A stretch of 64,000 nt of DNA from NCBI RefSeq assembly GCF_000006405.1, contig NW_003207677.1:760954-824953 (forward strand), in the 5' to 3' direction. Below are positions 1 through 9,576 of this stretch, one piece after another (the first letter of the stretch is position 1; every line of letters begins with the position of its first letter). This DNA is from Perkinsus marinus ATCC 50983 (taxonomy: Eukaryota > Perkinsozoa > Perkinsida > Perkinsidae). The translations under genes and the position numbers were made by a program. The notes beneath the pieces were generated by a model. That model saw only the letters and a list, made by a program, of their open reading frames with translations, searched no databases and was not told the DNA's origin.

Positions 1-45
1 TCATGTAACTGGAGGTCCCCGGTTCGATTCCCACCCCATACACTT
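1..45 (+). other. tRNA 3'-end-like fragment with B-box
   Basis: The first 45 bases read like the 3' half of a tRNA: a possible CAT anticodon loop at the very edge, a variable-loop-like GGAGGTC, then a B-box GGTTCGATTCC. The T-stem does not pair properly (only two G-C pairs next to the loop), so this is either a decayed tRNA or a tRNA-derived fragment. The 5' part lies outside the window. It lies just beyond the 3' end of the minus-strand gene that stops at 91. Confidence 0.35.
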
Positions 46-90
46 TCAACCAATACTCGACTATCCAGAAAATGAATGATTCTATCAATG

Positions 91-826
91 TTATACTGCA
101 GCTGATTCAGCGGCCTTGGCCGGCGCCTTAGGTGCCACACCGAGAGCCTTGAGGACATCTTTGAAATGAACGCTGCCTTGCATCGCTGAATTTCGTTTCG
201 CCGTAGACTGCTCCAACTTAGCCTGCTGCTGTTCCTGCTGACGGATCTCCCGACCGAGCTCAGCTGCCTCCTCATCACTGAGCCTAAATGAACCCCCTCA
301 AACCATTTAGATGTAATCATTACTCTCATTACTTCTCTCCAATGTTTTTCAACACATATAAAAGGCCGTCGCTCGGTATGGAGTCGTCTCCCATCTCATT
401 CAACTTGATGATATCTCCCGGAGATTTGCCATCGAAGAAAAAGCGAGTACCGTCCTAGCCGACAAATACACGTCGACAGTATAAGTCCGAACCCACCCGA
501 AGTCCCTCCAGTTGAGCGGCCGTCGCCGAGCTTTGAATTGACTCGTGCTCAGCTCGAGAAACTTGACGGAGAAAAGTGTTTTCCGAAATCTGAACAGCGA
601 CCATAATTTCGTGGCGTAGTGAAGGTAACGAACGGACCTTTCCGGTCTCCTCAGGATCGGCGTCAATAATCATCTGTTGGAGTGTCGCAGCTGTGCAGTT
701 ATATCCCAGAGACCTCAACACCGTCGAAAGCTCCTCCACAGGAATCTCTAAAAGAGGATTTGCGAATGGAGTGGTATTGCGGAGCTGCAGCATATCGGAA
801 CGAAAATAATTTTTTGAGGACCCCAT
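91..826 (-). CDS. Uncharacterised 214-aa protein, three exons
   Basis: Exons are 826-497, 454-333 and 283-91, with introns of 42 and 49 nt (GTGGGT..CTAG and GTAATG..TTTAG); the joined frame is open for 214 codons and ends in TAA. The protein starts MGSSKNYF. The first exon contains a helix pair around 'VEELSTVLRSLGYNCTAATL' followed by a D-A-D-P-E-E-T-G-K loop that resembles a degenerate EF-hand, as in calmodulin-like or dynein-regulatory-complex proteins, but too little remains to name a family. The C-terminus is rich in Gln and Ala. The MGSSK start could be N-myristoylated. Exon structure is well supported; function is unknown. Confidence 0.65.
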
Positions 827-2659
827 TAGAAAACGAAGGCTCGGACGTCTGAACTGAGTTCAACTACAGATTTATGAATCCTACCGATGCCTAGAAAATA
901 CACCGGCTATAAGAGTATTCCCCATATTGTACTCACAACGTTATCTCAGGAGAATGAGTGCCAAATCGGGTCCCACCGTTCACGAGAGTAAAAATTCCCC
1001 TCGAAGATTTCACGCCACCATTATCAAAGGCGAATAAGAGAAAATCCGCATCAATGAAATACCATCTCGACTGAATGTCGAATTAGCATAGACTGCCGCA
1101 TGCCTTCCCGCCAAGCCTAGTCATTGATCTTGCGCTTACGAATACAATGCTCCACGTTGCGTCAGCTAAGACGATCCCTCAAAACGGATGAATACCATCT
1201 CTAACACCAATTACCTCCCTCAGATTCTCTATCGAACATCGAGAACGCTTCCTTAGCCTCGGCTATTTGGTCGGTGGATAAATGGCCAGCCATTGACATG
1301 ATGTAACTACTGATGTAATCGTTGAAACAGTACTAACCCAACTTCCACTGGATGATACTAAACATTATTCGCGAGGATCGTTACTCATAGGAAACAACTG
1401 CTTATAGGAGCGCGTACGTTTTCACCCCTCCAGATGAGGAGGAACTTATGTACATTTCCGATACGGAACGAGTGAAAGACCTCAGTGGGCCCAGCACGCT
1501 GTCCTGCAGCTGTTGCGTGCTGCTATACACGTTTACCACTCATTACACTCCCCAGTAAATAAAGGGGGAGGTGAATTGAGAACACGCATGCTCATATGGT
1601 CTGATAGATGGTCTTGCATTGAGGTGGAATTACTGTTAACCATATGAGGAACACAATGGAGTTTCACCCTAGTGATATGAAAAACACTAGTGAAAAACAT
1701 ATTTCACGACTATAGCAAGGCGCAAATATCGCGATTTTCACGGAGTTTTACGCCACTCCACGTAAAACGGGTGAAAATCCAATGCACCAGGAATTAGTGC
1801 AAATGAAATCTATCATTCAAGTGCAATAAGCTCCAGTCAGCGAGCCGCATCTATGCATACAGGGGAGCGACGAGACAAACTACTGCATGCATGCAACATA
1901 CGCGAGTCCATCACCAGTGGACTCCCCTTCTTAATTTTGGCATCAGTTTTGCATAACCCGCTCAAAACCGACGTAGGAGATCTTCAAAATAACAAAGTTT
2001 TCTTCCAAGCCTTGTGCTGAAATATGTTTGTGAGGTCCTATGAGAAAGGAAGTTATCGCATAACATTCTATACCAAACAACCAGCAATCTCATACAGCGA
2101 ACTAGGTCCAATTATCTGCTGTCAGACTTCTCGTCGACCGCAGCATTACTCGCTTAGATCGCTCTTTGGCCGTCTGGCACTCACCGAATCGAACCAAGGT
2201 CCTGAGCTAGTCGAGGTGGTCCTCGTGTCGGGACTGCTGCTATGGCTTCAAGCACCAGTCTTCAGAGAGCAGAGTGCCTCACGGTGAAATGGACGATATC
2301 ACGGTAACATTCTCATCGTTGAGGGTTGACAAGATTAGGCAAGCTGACGAGTCCACGAATTTACAGACTGTCACTAAAAGTAGCGCGCGCCCAGCTGACG
2401 TTGCGTCTTCATTCCTGATCAACCCGAAACCCGAACTTCTTATGCAAGTGCCAACCCCTAGCCCGGTGAAGCAGTATTCTACGGTACTAAGTACCGCAGA
2501 CTTGTAGGAGGGGAAATGATCGTGCGCCTGCTCGTAACGATACGTTAGCAGTCCTCTGAACTCTATCATCCATACCGCTAAGATAAGAGAGAGAACTCAT
2601 CACATTCCATGCTGTATGAAATGCGTGTACCGCGCAAGCTGCTCCTCACTGAACTGCGT
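827..2659. other. Intergenic stretch with MITE copy 1
   Basis: I see no convincing coding exon in this 1.8-kb stretch. It holds MITE copy 1 (1657-1781) and a perfect palindrome with a one-base centre at 2482-2496. The ORFs around 2024-2507 show no family resemblance and no exon-like continuation. Confidence 0.5.
1657..1781 (+). mobile_element. MITE copy 1 (family of four in this window)
   Basis: A 125-bp element starting TGGAGTTTCAC and ending GTGAAAATCCA, i.e. terminal inverted repeats with one mismatch. Inside are the shared blocks CTAGTGATATGAAAAACACT, ATTTCACGACTA and CGTAAAACGGGTGA. The same arrangement recurs at 43520-43646, 60320-60439 and 61893-62000. It has no coding capacity, as expected for a non-autonomous DNA element. 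Confidence 0.8.
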
Positions 2660-4547
2660 TCAACACAACATCAGCATAGTGTACGGGTTCCACAAACCGA
2701 GTTTCTTCAATCGCTCAATCTTCAATTCTTTCCCAACAGTGTACGTTGCATGTATCATCACTGGGCTCCGATTTTGATAACTACTCCAGTCGAATTTGCA
2801 TGTGAATTTTTCCTTTCGGGAGGCGATTTCCGGGCAGAAAGCTCGCCAGCCATTCACGTAAGCCGCGCAGTCGAGGGTGTGCACTTTCAAGCCAGCACTC
2901 TGCCGAGTCTTCGAGATGGCAGAGTTATAAGCAGGTTGATTCTTCCCGTCAGTCTGAAATGAAGGAGAGATGTGTGCGATTGGCTGCTCGCCCTCAAAAA
3001 GTATTCGTGTGAAATTCACGGGAGAGTTGAACTCACAGGGTTCGGGGCAAGTATCAGCAAACGAGAGAACGAGATGACTGGAATCGGTTACGAACTCTCT
3101 GATATGATATGATATCTCGCTTCTATTCCTATGCGAATCGCATAGCACGAAAGAATGAGTCGTTGGGGCTTACGAGCTACCGCCTGCCGAACACACAGAA
3201 CGCGGTAATCACGAATGATGATGATGATGATGGATTGCCCCATCAAGTCGTATCGGGCCTATATTATCACGATAAGAGTCACGAACTTCATTAGTTCTTC
3301 CCGCTGCCGAAGAGAGCAATTAATTTTATACAAGCAGTGAGGCTTTCCCGATCCCGGCTAGCTTAGCGAGATGGGATGTGAGACTCGTTTTTCAAATTGT
3401 GGAGACATGCTCAGATAGGATCAAAATCGAGTCGATTATTGTCTATAACAACTCGAGCACACTAGGGGTCCTTTACCGATTTCGCAATCTCCTTATCCCA
3501 ATTATCGAGCAACTTGGCAACTCGGTCATTTCTTTGCAAATACATGAGGCCCCCACAGAAACTGTCGGCCTCTGGACACTCAGTGGGGTTGTTCTCGAAC
3601 ACCCTACCATCAACTGATGCCACTAGATCGAACCTGGCATGCATCAAGTCGACCACGTGATAGTCTCCATCCAGAATGCTACGCTCGAGTGTTTTCTGGG
3701 AAAGCCGAATACGGTTGTTCAAGCCAGACGATATCGGTATCGCTGTACAGAACTGGTCCTTTGAGTTCTTCAAAAAGAAGCCAGCGGAGTAGACGAGGCA
3801 CAGAATGCATCATCTTGGTCCACCCAGCGCTCCTATATTGATGGTGTTTCTTATCGTCCTTCCCACTATACAGAGACTCCGGCATTCGACGTATCTTTTC
3901 GACATCGGCCGACTCAACTTTTCTCTGGAGTTGCCGAGCCGTTCGATCATCAGTAGCGAATATAAGCCAGTCGCGTACGCCCACTCTCCGGAGGGAGTTG
4001 AGCCAGTTCATAGCGAAGTCTAGATTTCCTGAATTCGTCATCGCCACCACAGGGCCGAGCTCTGGCTCCTTGGGCTCGGGATCTGATGGGGCATAGGGTG
4101 CTGCGAGTACTAGGATATTCGGTGGGAAGAAATCCCCGGGTCTAATATAAAAGCCTGGCTGTAGAAGTGGTCGATAGCAACAGCTTTCATTGCTCGAAGT
4201 TAGTCTTGTGTTCGACGAATTTGAACTTTTGTTTCCGAATTCATAAATCTCATTTCGAATTTGAACTTTCATTCCGTGGAAAAACTCCTTTCACTCAACG
4301 ATAATCAAATCTCACCTATCTAGTTCGTTCTTTCACTTGCTGAATTTGAGATTGAAAAAGTGTATTAATTCGATCGACTCACCTCGTTGGGTAGGGTACT
4401 GCAGTACAGGGAGATGTGACGTAACCGGAGTGATGGAGACCTACAGACGTGGGGGTATTGATCCTCTTGATAGAACAGACTCACTGGGATCACTTTGAGA
4501 GTACCGATTGCCGCTATAAATGCAAGAATGAACAATGCTGCGTACAT
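2660..4547 (-). CDS. Nucleotide-diphospho-sugar transferase, GT77-like (Golgi type II)
   Basis: A multi-exon minus-strand gene. It starts MYAALFILAFIAAIGTLKVI, a signal-anchor helix typical of Golgi glycosyltransferases. The catalytic core is in the 4272-3679 exon: 'VVAMTNSGNLDFAMNWLNS', then the D-x-D box in 'YSDTDIVWLEQP'. The 3773-3462 exon continues with 'DLVASVDGR' and 'FCGGLMYL', and the last exon (to 2660) has 'NQPAYNSAI' and 'MIHATYTVGKELKIERL', which matches the end of the Nucleotid_trans (GT77) fold. The DxD binds metal-nucleotide sugar; the sugar and acceptor cannot be told from sequence. Junctions between about 4270 and 4390 were not fully resolved, so the N-terminal exon assignment is the weakest part. 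Confidence 0.72.
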
Positions 4548-5359
4548 TGCGACTCTCGTGTGCGTAGTGGGCAATAGACATGGCATGCTGGTGATCAAGC
4601 TGATTTTGAGTAAACTCTCCGACCACTCACATGTGAGGGAGATGCAAGTCTGGAATAATGAGTTCGCAGAGGAAAAGAGAAAGAGCGAGCCAGCCAAGAA
4701 TGTAATGCCTCACTGACCAAGTTTGCACCATATACAAACGCCAGATAGAGTCGGTCTGTACTGGCCACCACCCTTCGGCGAGGAGGAAGGATGCGTGCCA
4801 TACCTCTCTGTCAGTGTTAGGAGACTTCGTGCTGATTTCGTTGAACTGCTTATGAGGAAAGTTTGACAGGGAACCTCTTCGGGAGCTCGCAAAACGGTCA
4901 TATACTCCGTCACGTTTCAGATAACTGACTGAAAGTCCACTGACTGATTCATCAATGAATTTTTCAGAGTCGCACAAGGATCTCATTCATCACCGACTTG
5001 GACACCGATAAAATTCCTCACGAGTTTGCCAAAAAACACCCTTTCCGTAACTATTGGTAGACAGGGTAACTAGATCAAGACATTGCTGAGGATACTATCA
5101 TCAACCCTCACCGATAGAAATAGAGCTGAGGCTGCATACAGCAAGTCTATCTAACATCAGTACCCAATGGAACAGAATAGTATTGGCCACAACCGACTAG
5201 AGAGGAGACACCAAGATAGGAAGAGTGCTACTTCCTATCATAAGAAGAAGCCAACAGAATATGGCGAGTACATATACGTCTGAAGTACTTCCTATGAGTA
5301 GAAAGTAGCAAAAATCGGTGATAGAGTCAAAACCATTGCACCGGGTTTGAACCGCCGCA

Positions 5360-5657
5360 CAGGAACCACATTGGGCAGTGAATCTCCGTGGAGCGGAGGA
5401 ATAAGAAAGCCGAGGTAAGGAGCGTAAGGTGCTATAAGATACTTACAGAGTTACCTTCTATAAGGTCCTGAATGATCGTATGGAAGGTAGGGGCCCAAAA
5501 ATGCCGTTATAGAATCACCTCACGTGAGGAAGTGCACGTTAGAGTCGTCGGTGCCCCAAGGTAAGACAGCCTTACTAAGGCTCCTCATTGTCCTTCAGCT
5601 AACCCTGGCGTTCCGAATCGTATCGTGACCTTATCAGAGAGCCTTACTGCTTTAAGG
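5360..5657 (+). repeat. 298-bp dispersed direct repeat, copy 1
   Basis: It starts CAGGAACCACATTGGGCAGT and ends TTACTGCTTTAAGG. It aligns without gaps to 8767-9064 with about eight substitutions over 298 positions (about 97% identity by eye), nearly all transitions. It contains an even palindrome CCTCACGTGAGG and a one-base-centre palindrome at 5568-5582. No long ORF, terminal inverted repeat or poly-A tail is apparent. Confidence 0.85.
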
Positions 5658-6580
5658 TGCAGCACTTTACGTTTACTCGATATACTATTCAGCTGATAAT
5701 TTCGACATAGAATCTCCGAGAGTCGCATTCTCAAGTTCAACATAGGACACCGAGGGTTATTTCCTTCACGCTGGCAGAACTCAATCTCTGAAGGAGAACG
5801 CGAGACCACTCTTAGAGTATTGAAGACTCTACTGTCTACTGCGGCAGTAGTGCTGCCGAGTCCCGAGCCGGGACTCCCGGCTCGCCTAAATCTCGCGAGT
5901 CGAGCCGAGTGAGCCGTTGCCGAGCTTGGACGGGCCGAGCGGCGGGGAGTGCGCGAACACCACCCGTCTGACGGGTCCCATCAAGTCCCCCCACTCCCGT
6001 GATGTGCTATTGCGCGGGCCTTGGGGTTCCAAGCTGGAGCCTGTTTAGAGCAAGAGCCATGAGATGAATGAGCAGAGAAGTACGTAGTTAATTAGTTCGT
6101 CTTTCATGCCGAGTATCTTGTGGCAGTTTCAACGAAGATACGTTGGTCTGGTGCTTGTCTTTGTGCAACAGCACAAACAGAACTCCAAGGCTCGCGCAAG
6201 GAACTTCCAACAATACTAACAACGCGACGAGAAGAAGGATAAGTATGTGATGCCCTTGAATATTATCGTGAGCTAATTAAATGCAATGTATCCATCACGC
6301 TATGGACGTTGACGGCGTTCACGAAGGGTGTAGTGGGTAGTGGAGTCCAGCGGAGCGACGCACATATAAGTCTCTGATCGATATTAGCTGTGGCGTACGC
6401 ATGTGCATTCTAGTTCTGTGCACACTGCTACCGCCTTCATCAGTCCCGTCTCGACTGATACCGTACCAGCAGTCCTTAGTGAGTCTTGTGTTCCTAGTGG
6501 GCGTTCCCGAGTGAGTCACCACAAAGAGCGGAGCGGAGAGTGGAGTATCCTTGCAGACTGTGAGTTACAGTGGGTCCGGA

Positions 6581-6627
6581 TGACGTGATTCACGTCACGT
6601 GAATCAGGTTCTTCCGTGACACGGAAG
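6581..6627. repeat. Three overlapping one-base-centre palindromes
   Basis: TGACGTGA-T-TCACGTCA (6581-6597), TGATTCACGT-C-ACGTGAATCA (6586-6606) and CTTCCGTG-A-CACGGAAG (6611-6627) are perfect inverted repeats, each with a single central base, within 47 bp and about 70 bp upstream of the subtilisin-like start codon. They could be binding sites for dimeric factors or relics of template switching. Confidence 0.8.
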
Positions 6628-6695
6628 GACCTTCACGTCAACACGCGACGTCACGTCATATCGCCCCGCTTACTTGTTCATCAACGAGATTCGTT

Positions 6696-7703
6696 ATGGC
6701 TACATTCTATTTCGTTCCGTACGGCCTCATCTACGTCGTAGTTGCAGTGGTCGGCTCTGACCATTTCCGTGGTATTGACCCAGTGAACGGCGATCCGAAC
6801 GATAAATACTATCCCCACCAGAAGGCTTATCTGGAGGCCATCTCTGTACCAAAGGCTTGGAACATCCTGGACTCTACTTCCAAGAGGACACCTGTAACCA
6901 TCGCCGTTATCGACGATGGCGTGCAAGCCGATCATCCCGACTTGCAAGGGGTCGTCACTGAGGGCTATAACGTTATTGATAAGAATGCCGATACCCATCC
7001 TCGAGGACCGCATGGAACTATGATGGCTGGCATTCTCGGTGCTATCAGGAATAACAAAATTGGTATCGCGGGTATTGCCGACCATCTCCGTGTCATGCCT
7101 ATCTATGTTGGCGACAAGGCGTCTTCCAGAGCCATGACTGATGCTTTCACCTACCTCATTTCTAAGAGGCCAGATGTGAAGGTAATTGTGTGTGGGCAAG
7201 GCTCCAAAACTTACTATCAATCAGAGTTGAAGAAGATTCTCGAAGCAGTGTCAGCTGGCATGCTAGTTGTTGTGGTGGCAGGAAATGACCACTTAGATCT
7301 GGACATAGAAGAATACTTTCCTTGTTCCCTCCGCGGACCCTATTCGGACGGTGTTATATGTGTGGCTGCGACAAATGGCACAAGAATGCAGCTGGACGAC
7401 GAGAGCAATTTTGGTTCAGCTGTTGACGTCGCCGCTCCTGGCTACCAAATACTGGGAACTACTCCTACTGGAACGTATAGTAAGGGTACAGGTACCTGTG
7501 GGGCCACAGGCATCATAGCAGGTATAGCTGGAATGCTCTATAGCCTCGAACCTTCTCAGCATGCCAAACTGACCCCAGCTTATATCCGAAATATCATCAA
7601 GAATACGGCCACGCGAGGTGTGATAGATAGCAAAGGGGAGAAGTTTCTTACTTTCGGCCGCGTCAATGCTGAGGCGGCTGTACGAGAAGTACTTAAAAAG
7701 TAG
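6696..7703 (+). CDS. Subtilisin-like (S8) protein with Cys in place of the catalytic Ser
   Basis: A single uninterrupted 335-codon ORF. Residues 1-20 form a hydrophobic signal or anchor. The S8 fold is clear: Asp73 in 'VTIAVIDDGV', His106 in 'GPHGTMMAGI', the oxyanion Asn197 in 'VVVVAGND', and the C-terminal 'GTGTCGATGIIAGIAGML' block, where the family normally has G-T-S-x-A-x-P. Here the nucleophile position is Cys268 (TGT, 7497-7499) and the usual Pro is Gly. The protein is therefore either a pseudo-protease or a rare Cys variant. The apparent absence of introns contrasts with its neighbours and may reflect recent duplication or retroposition. It lies between the two 298-bp repeats. Confidence 0.9.
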   Translation: MATFYFVPYGLIYVVVAVVGSDHFRGIDPVNGDPNDKYYPHQKAYLEAISVPKAWNILDSTSKRTPVTIAVIDDGVQADHPDLQGVVTEGYNVIDKNADTHPRGPHGTMMAGILGAIRNNKIGIAGIADHLRVMPIYVGDKASSRAMTDAFTYLISKRPDVKVIVCGQGSKTYYQSELKKILEAVSAGMLVVVVAGNDHLDLDIEEYFPCSLRGPYSDGVICVAATNGTRMQLDDESNFGSAVDVAAPGYQILGTTPTGTYSKGTGTCGATGIIAGIAGMLYSLEPSQHAKLTPAYIRNIIKNTATRGVIDSKGEKFLTFGRVNAEAAVREVLKK

Positions 7704-8526
7704 AAGATTGCTCTCATCAAGATTTGGTCTCAATGATTACCGAATTACCCCCGAGTCAGTCGGACCTTTCCCGACTTTCCGGAAAAGTCTGCGAAGATCC
7801 GTAGACTTTCCGTGATCTATTTTCAATCCGCGTATAAATTATTAATAATGACTCATAATATGAGTATGTGATTTGACATCAGATGTTGTGATGATGTTGG
7901 ACCAGCTGAGCTGGCGACTCACTTTTTACTTTATTTCCGAACTATCAACTCATCTTCGCCCCGCGAATGACTTATACTCCAGAAGTCCACCGCTTGTGTT
8001 TCATACAAGTATTATAGTTCATGGAAAAATATATCTTACGAGCAATTCGTTGGAATGTGAAACTATCATCGCTACACCCAATAACATCTTTCCAGTTGCC
8101 CGCGTCCGGGACGCGGCGTCCCCAGATGCTTCATCTGACGTAGTACAACAAAGACTCGTCTCATTCGTGATTATCGATATGGTCTCAGTGAAAACTCAAG
8201 CAGGCTGATAATATCAGCTAGACCCTCGATTGGTTCCCAGAGCTATCTCCAGCGCAAGCCGGCAGCTGCCACCTGGCGAATATCCGCTGCTCCGCGTAGT
8301 CATTGCAGTGGACTCATCTCTAGTCGATATCACAACAATCACTGACGGCTCGATCCAGAGCGTCACCTTTCCATACGAATGCTGTTTGAGTTCCACTGCA
8401 CTGAAAGTTTGACGAAGATAAGATAACTGTCTTGATTTCGTCGTCCTACACGTATTCTTCGTCACGCACCACGAAAATACTAAGCCTTCAAAGGCAACCG
8501 TAGCGAGATTGTGAGATTACAAGAGA

Positions 8527-8597
8527 ATGTAGTGGAGTGGTTAACCCGGGTGACTGGTCCTCAGGAGGTTAACTAGGGTTCGATTCCTTGGAACGTC
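8527..8597 (+). other. tRNA-like element with A- and B-box, no closed acceptor stem
   Basis: The segment TAGTGGAGTGG fits a pol III A-box, and GGGTTCGATTCC about 40 nt later fits a B-box. The T-arm pairs (TAGGG with CCTTG through G-U pairs), but positions expected to form the acceptor stem do not pair and no standard anticodon stem forms. It is probably a tRNA pseudogene or the head of a tRNA-derived SINE; whether it is transcribed is unknown. Confidence 0.4.
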
Positions 8598-8766
8598 GAT
8601 ATTGGATTATTCAACGACATCATGTATTGGGTTGAAACATGTCACAAGTGTTAACTCAACACCAGTTCCAGCCGAAGACCTTGACTTGAACTCAATATTG
8701 AGACCACTAGAGAGTAAGAGGTGCGTCAAGCACTTGACATGGCAACGTGTTCTTGAGCATCACACG

Positions 8767-9064
8767 CAGGAACCACATTGGGCAGTGAATCTCAGCGGAG
8801 CGGAGGAATAAGAAAGCCGAGGTAAGGAGCGTAAGGTGCTATAAGGTACTTACAGAGTTACCTTCTATAAGATCCTGAATGATCGTATGGAAGGTAGGGG
8901 CCCAAAAATGCCGTTACAGAATCACCTCACGTGAGGAAGTGCACATTAGAGTCGTCGGTGCCCCAAGGTAAGGCAGCCTTACTAAGGCTCCTCATTGTCC
9001 TTCAGCTAACCCTGGCGTTCCGAATCGTATCGTGACCTTATCAGAGAGCCTTACTGCTTCAAGG
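8767..9064 (+). repeat. 298-bp dispersed direct repeat, copy 2
   Basis: Same length and orientation as 5360-5657, with about eight differences. Flanking sequence differs on both sides, so the boundaries are sharp: homology starts at CAGGAACCAC and stops after AAGG. The two copies bracket the subtilisin-like gene. Confidence 0.85.
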
Positions 9065-9576
9065 CGCGAAAATCGTAACGCACTCTACGAATCGTAAATT
9101 ATCATTTTTGCACCTTGCGATGGCTTGTGAAATAGGCCCTGCACGCAAGCACAAAGCACGCATGCGTATGTCGACAACATCGGCACACGAGTGGATGCCG
9201 ATTGAACTCATTACGAGTGAACCTGTAAGCAACTAACATAGCATCCAATAGGTCCTAACTCCTCCGTATTTGAGATGATTTGGATACATTAGTACACGTA
9301 TCAGTCAATGCTCAAGGATGGCTCAAAACCACGGATGTTGAAATTGGTGTAGTCTGAATCTCACAGGAAGTGGAGACTACTGATCGAACAGGTCTCAACA
9401 ATCAGCTGTGTAGCCGAACATGATGCACGCAGCTCCTTGGGGACTCCAGTCGCACCGTTTAGTCTTCGACCCGACTCCTTGCCATACAGAAAGCGGCAGT
9501 TACGTGTAGTCGCTGACTTTCCACTGCTAACTTAGCAGTGTCAACAAACTACCGGGTTGTTAGAGTTTCCCGTCGT

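Larger units (their letters stand above)
4548..6695. other. Intergenic region upstream of the subtilisin-like gene
   Basis: About 2.1 kb without a convincing gene. It contains repeat copy 1 (5360-5657), an inverted repeat around 5216-5239 (GATAGGAAG / CTTCCTATC), a GC-rich hairpin at 5864-5884 (CGAGCCGGG act CCCGGCTCG) and three overlapping one-base-centre palindromes at 6581-6627. The last 100 bases before the subtilisin ATG are bracketed by ATGACGTGA (6580-6588) and TCACGTCAT (6651-6659), an inverted pair that could be a promoter-proximal element; this is inference. Confidence 0.45.
7704..9576. other. Intergenic region downstream of the subtilisin-like gene
   Basis: No convincing gene. It holds a one-base-centre palindrome at 8100-8116 (CCGCGTCC-G-GGACGCGG), a tRNA-like element at about 8527-8597 and repeat copy 2 at 8767-9064. 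The ORF at 7873-8208 has no recognisable domain and I treat it as chance. Confidence 0.45.

Noticed and set aside
2170-2215. Reversed TTCGATTC taken as a tRNA fragment
   Set aside because: No T-stem pairing and no variable-loop or acceptor match; likely chance.
3225-3240. Short GAT repeat (poly-Asp ORF)
   Set aside because: Only a few units and no supporting coding context on that strand; it lies within the intron region of the minus-strand glycosyltransferase gene.
5360-9064. LTR retrotransposon with 298-bp LTRs
   Set aside because: The repeats lack TG..CA ends, no primer-binding site or pol genes lie between them, and the internal gene is a subtilisin.
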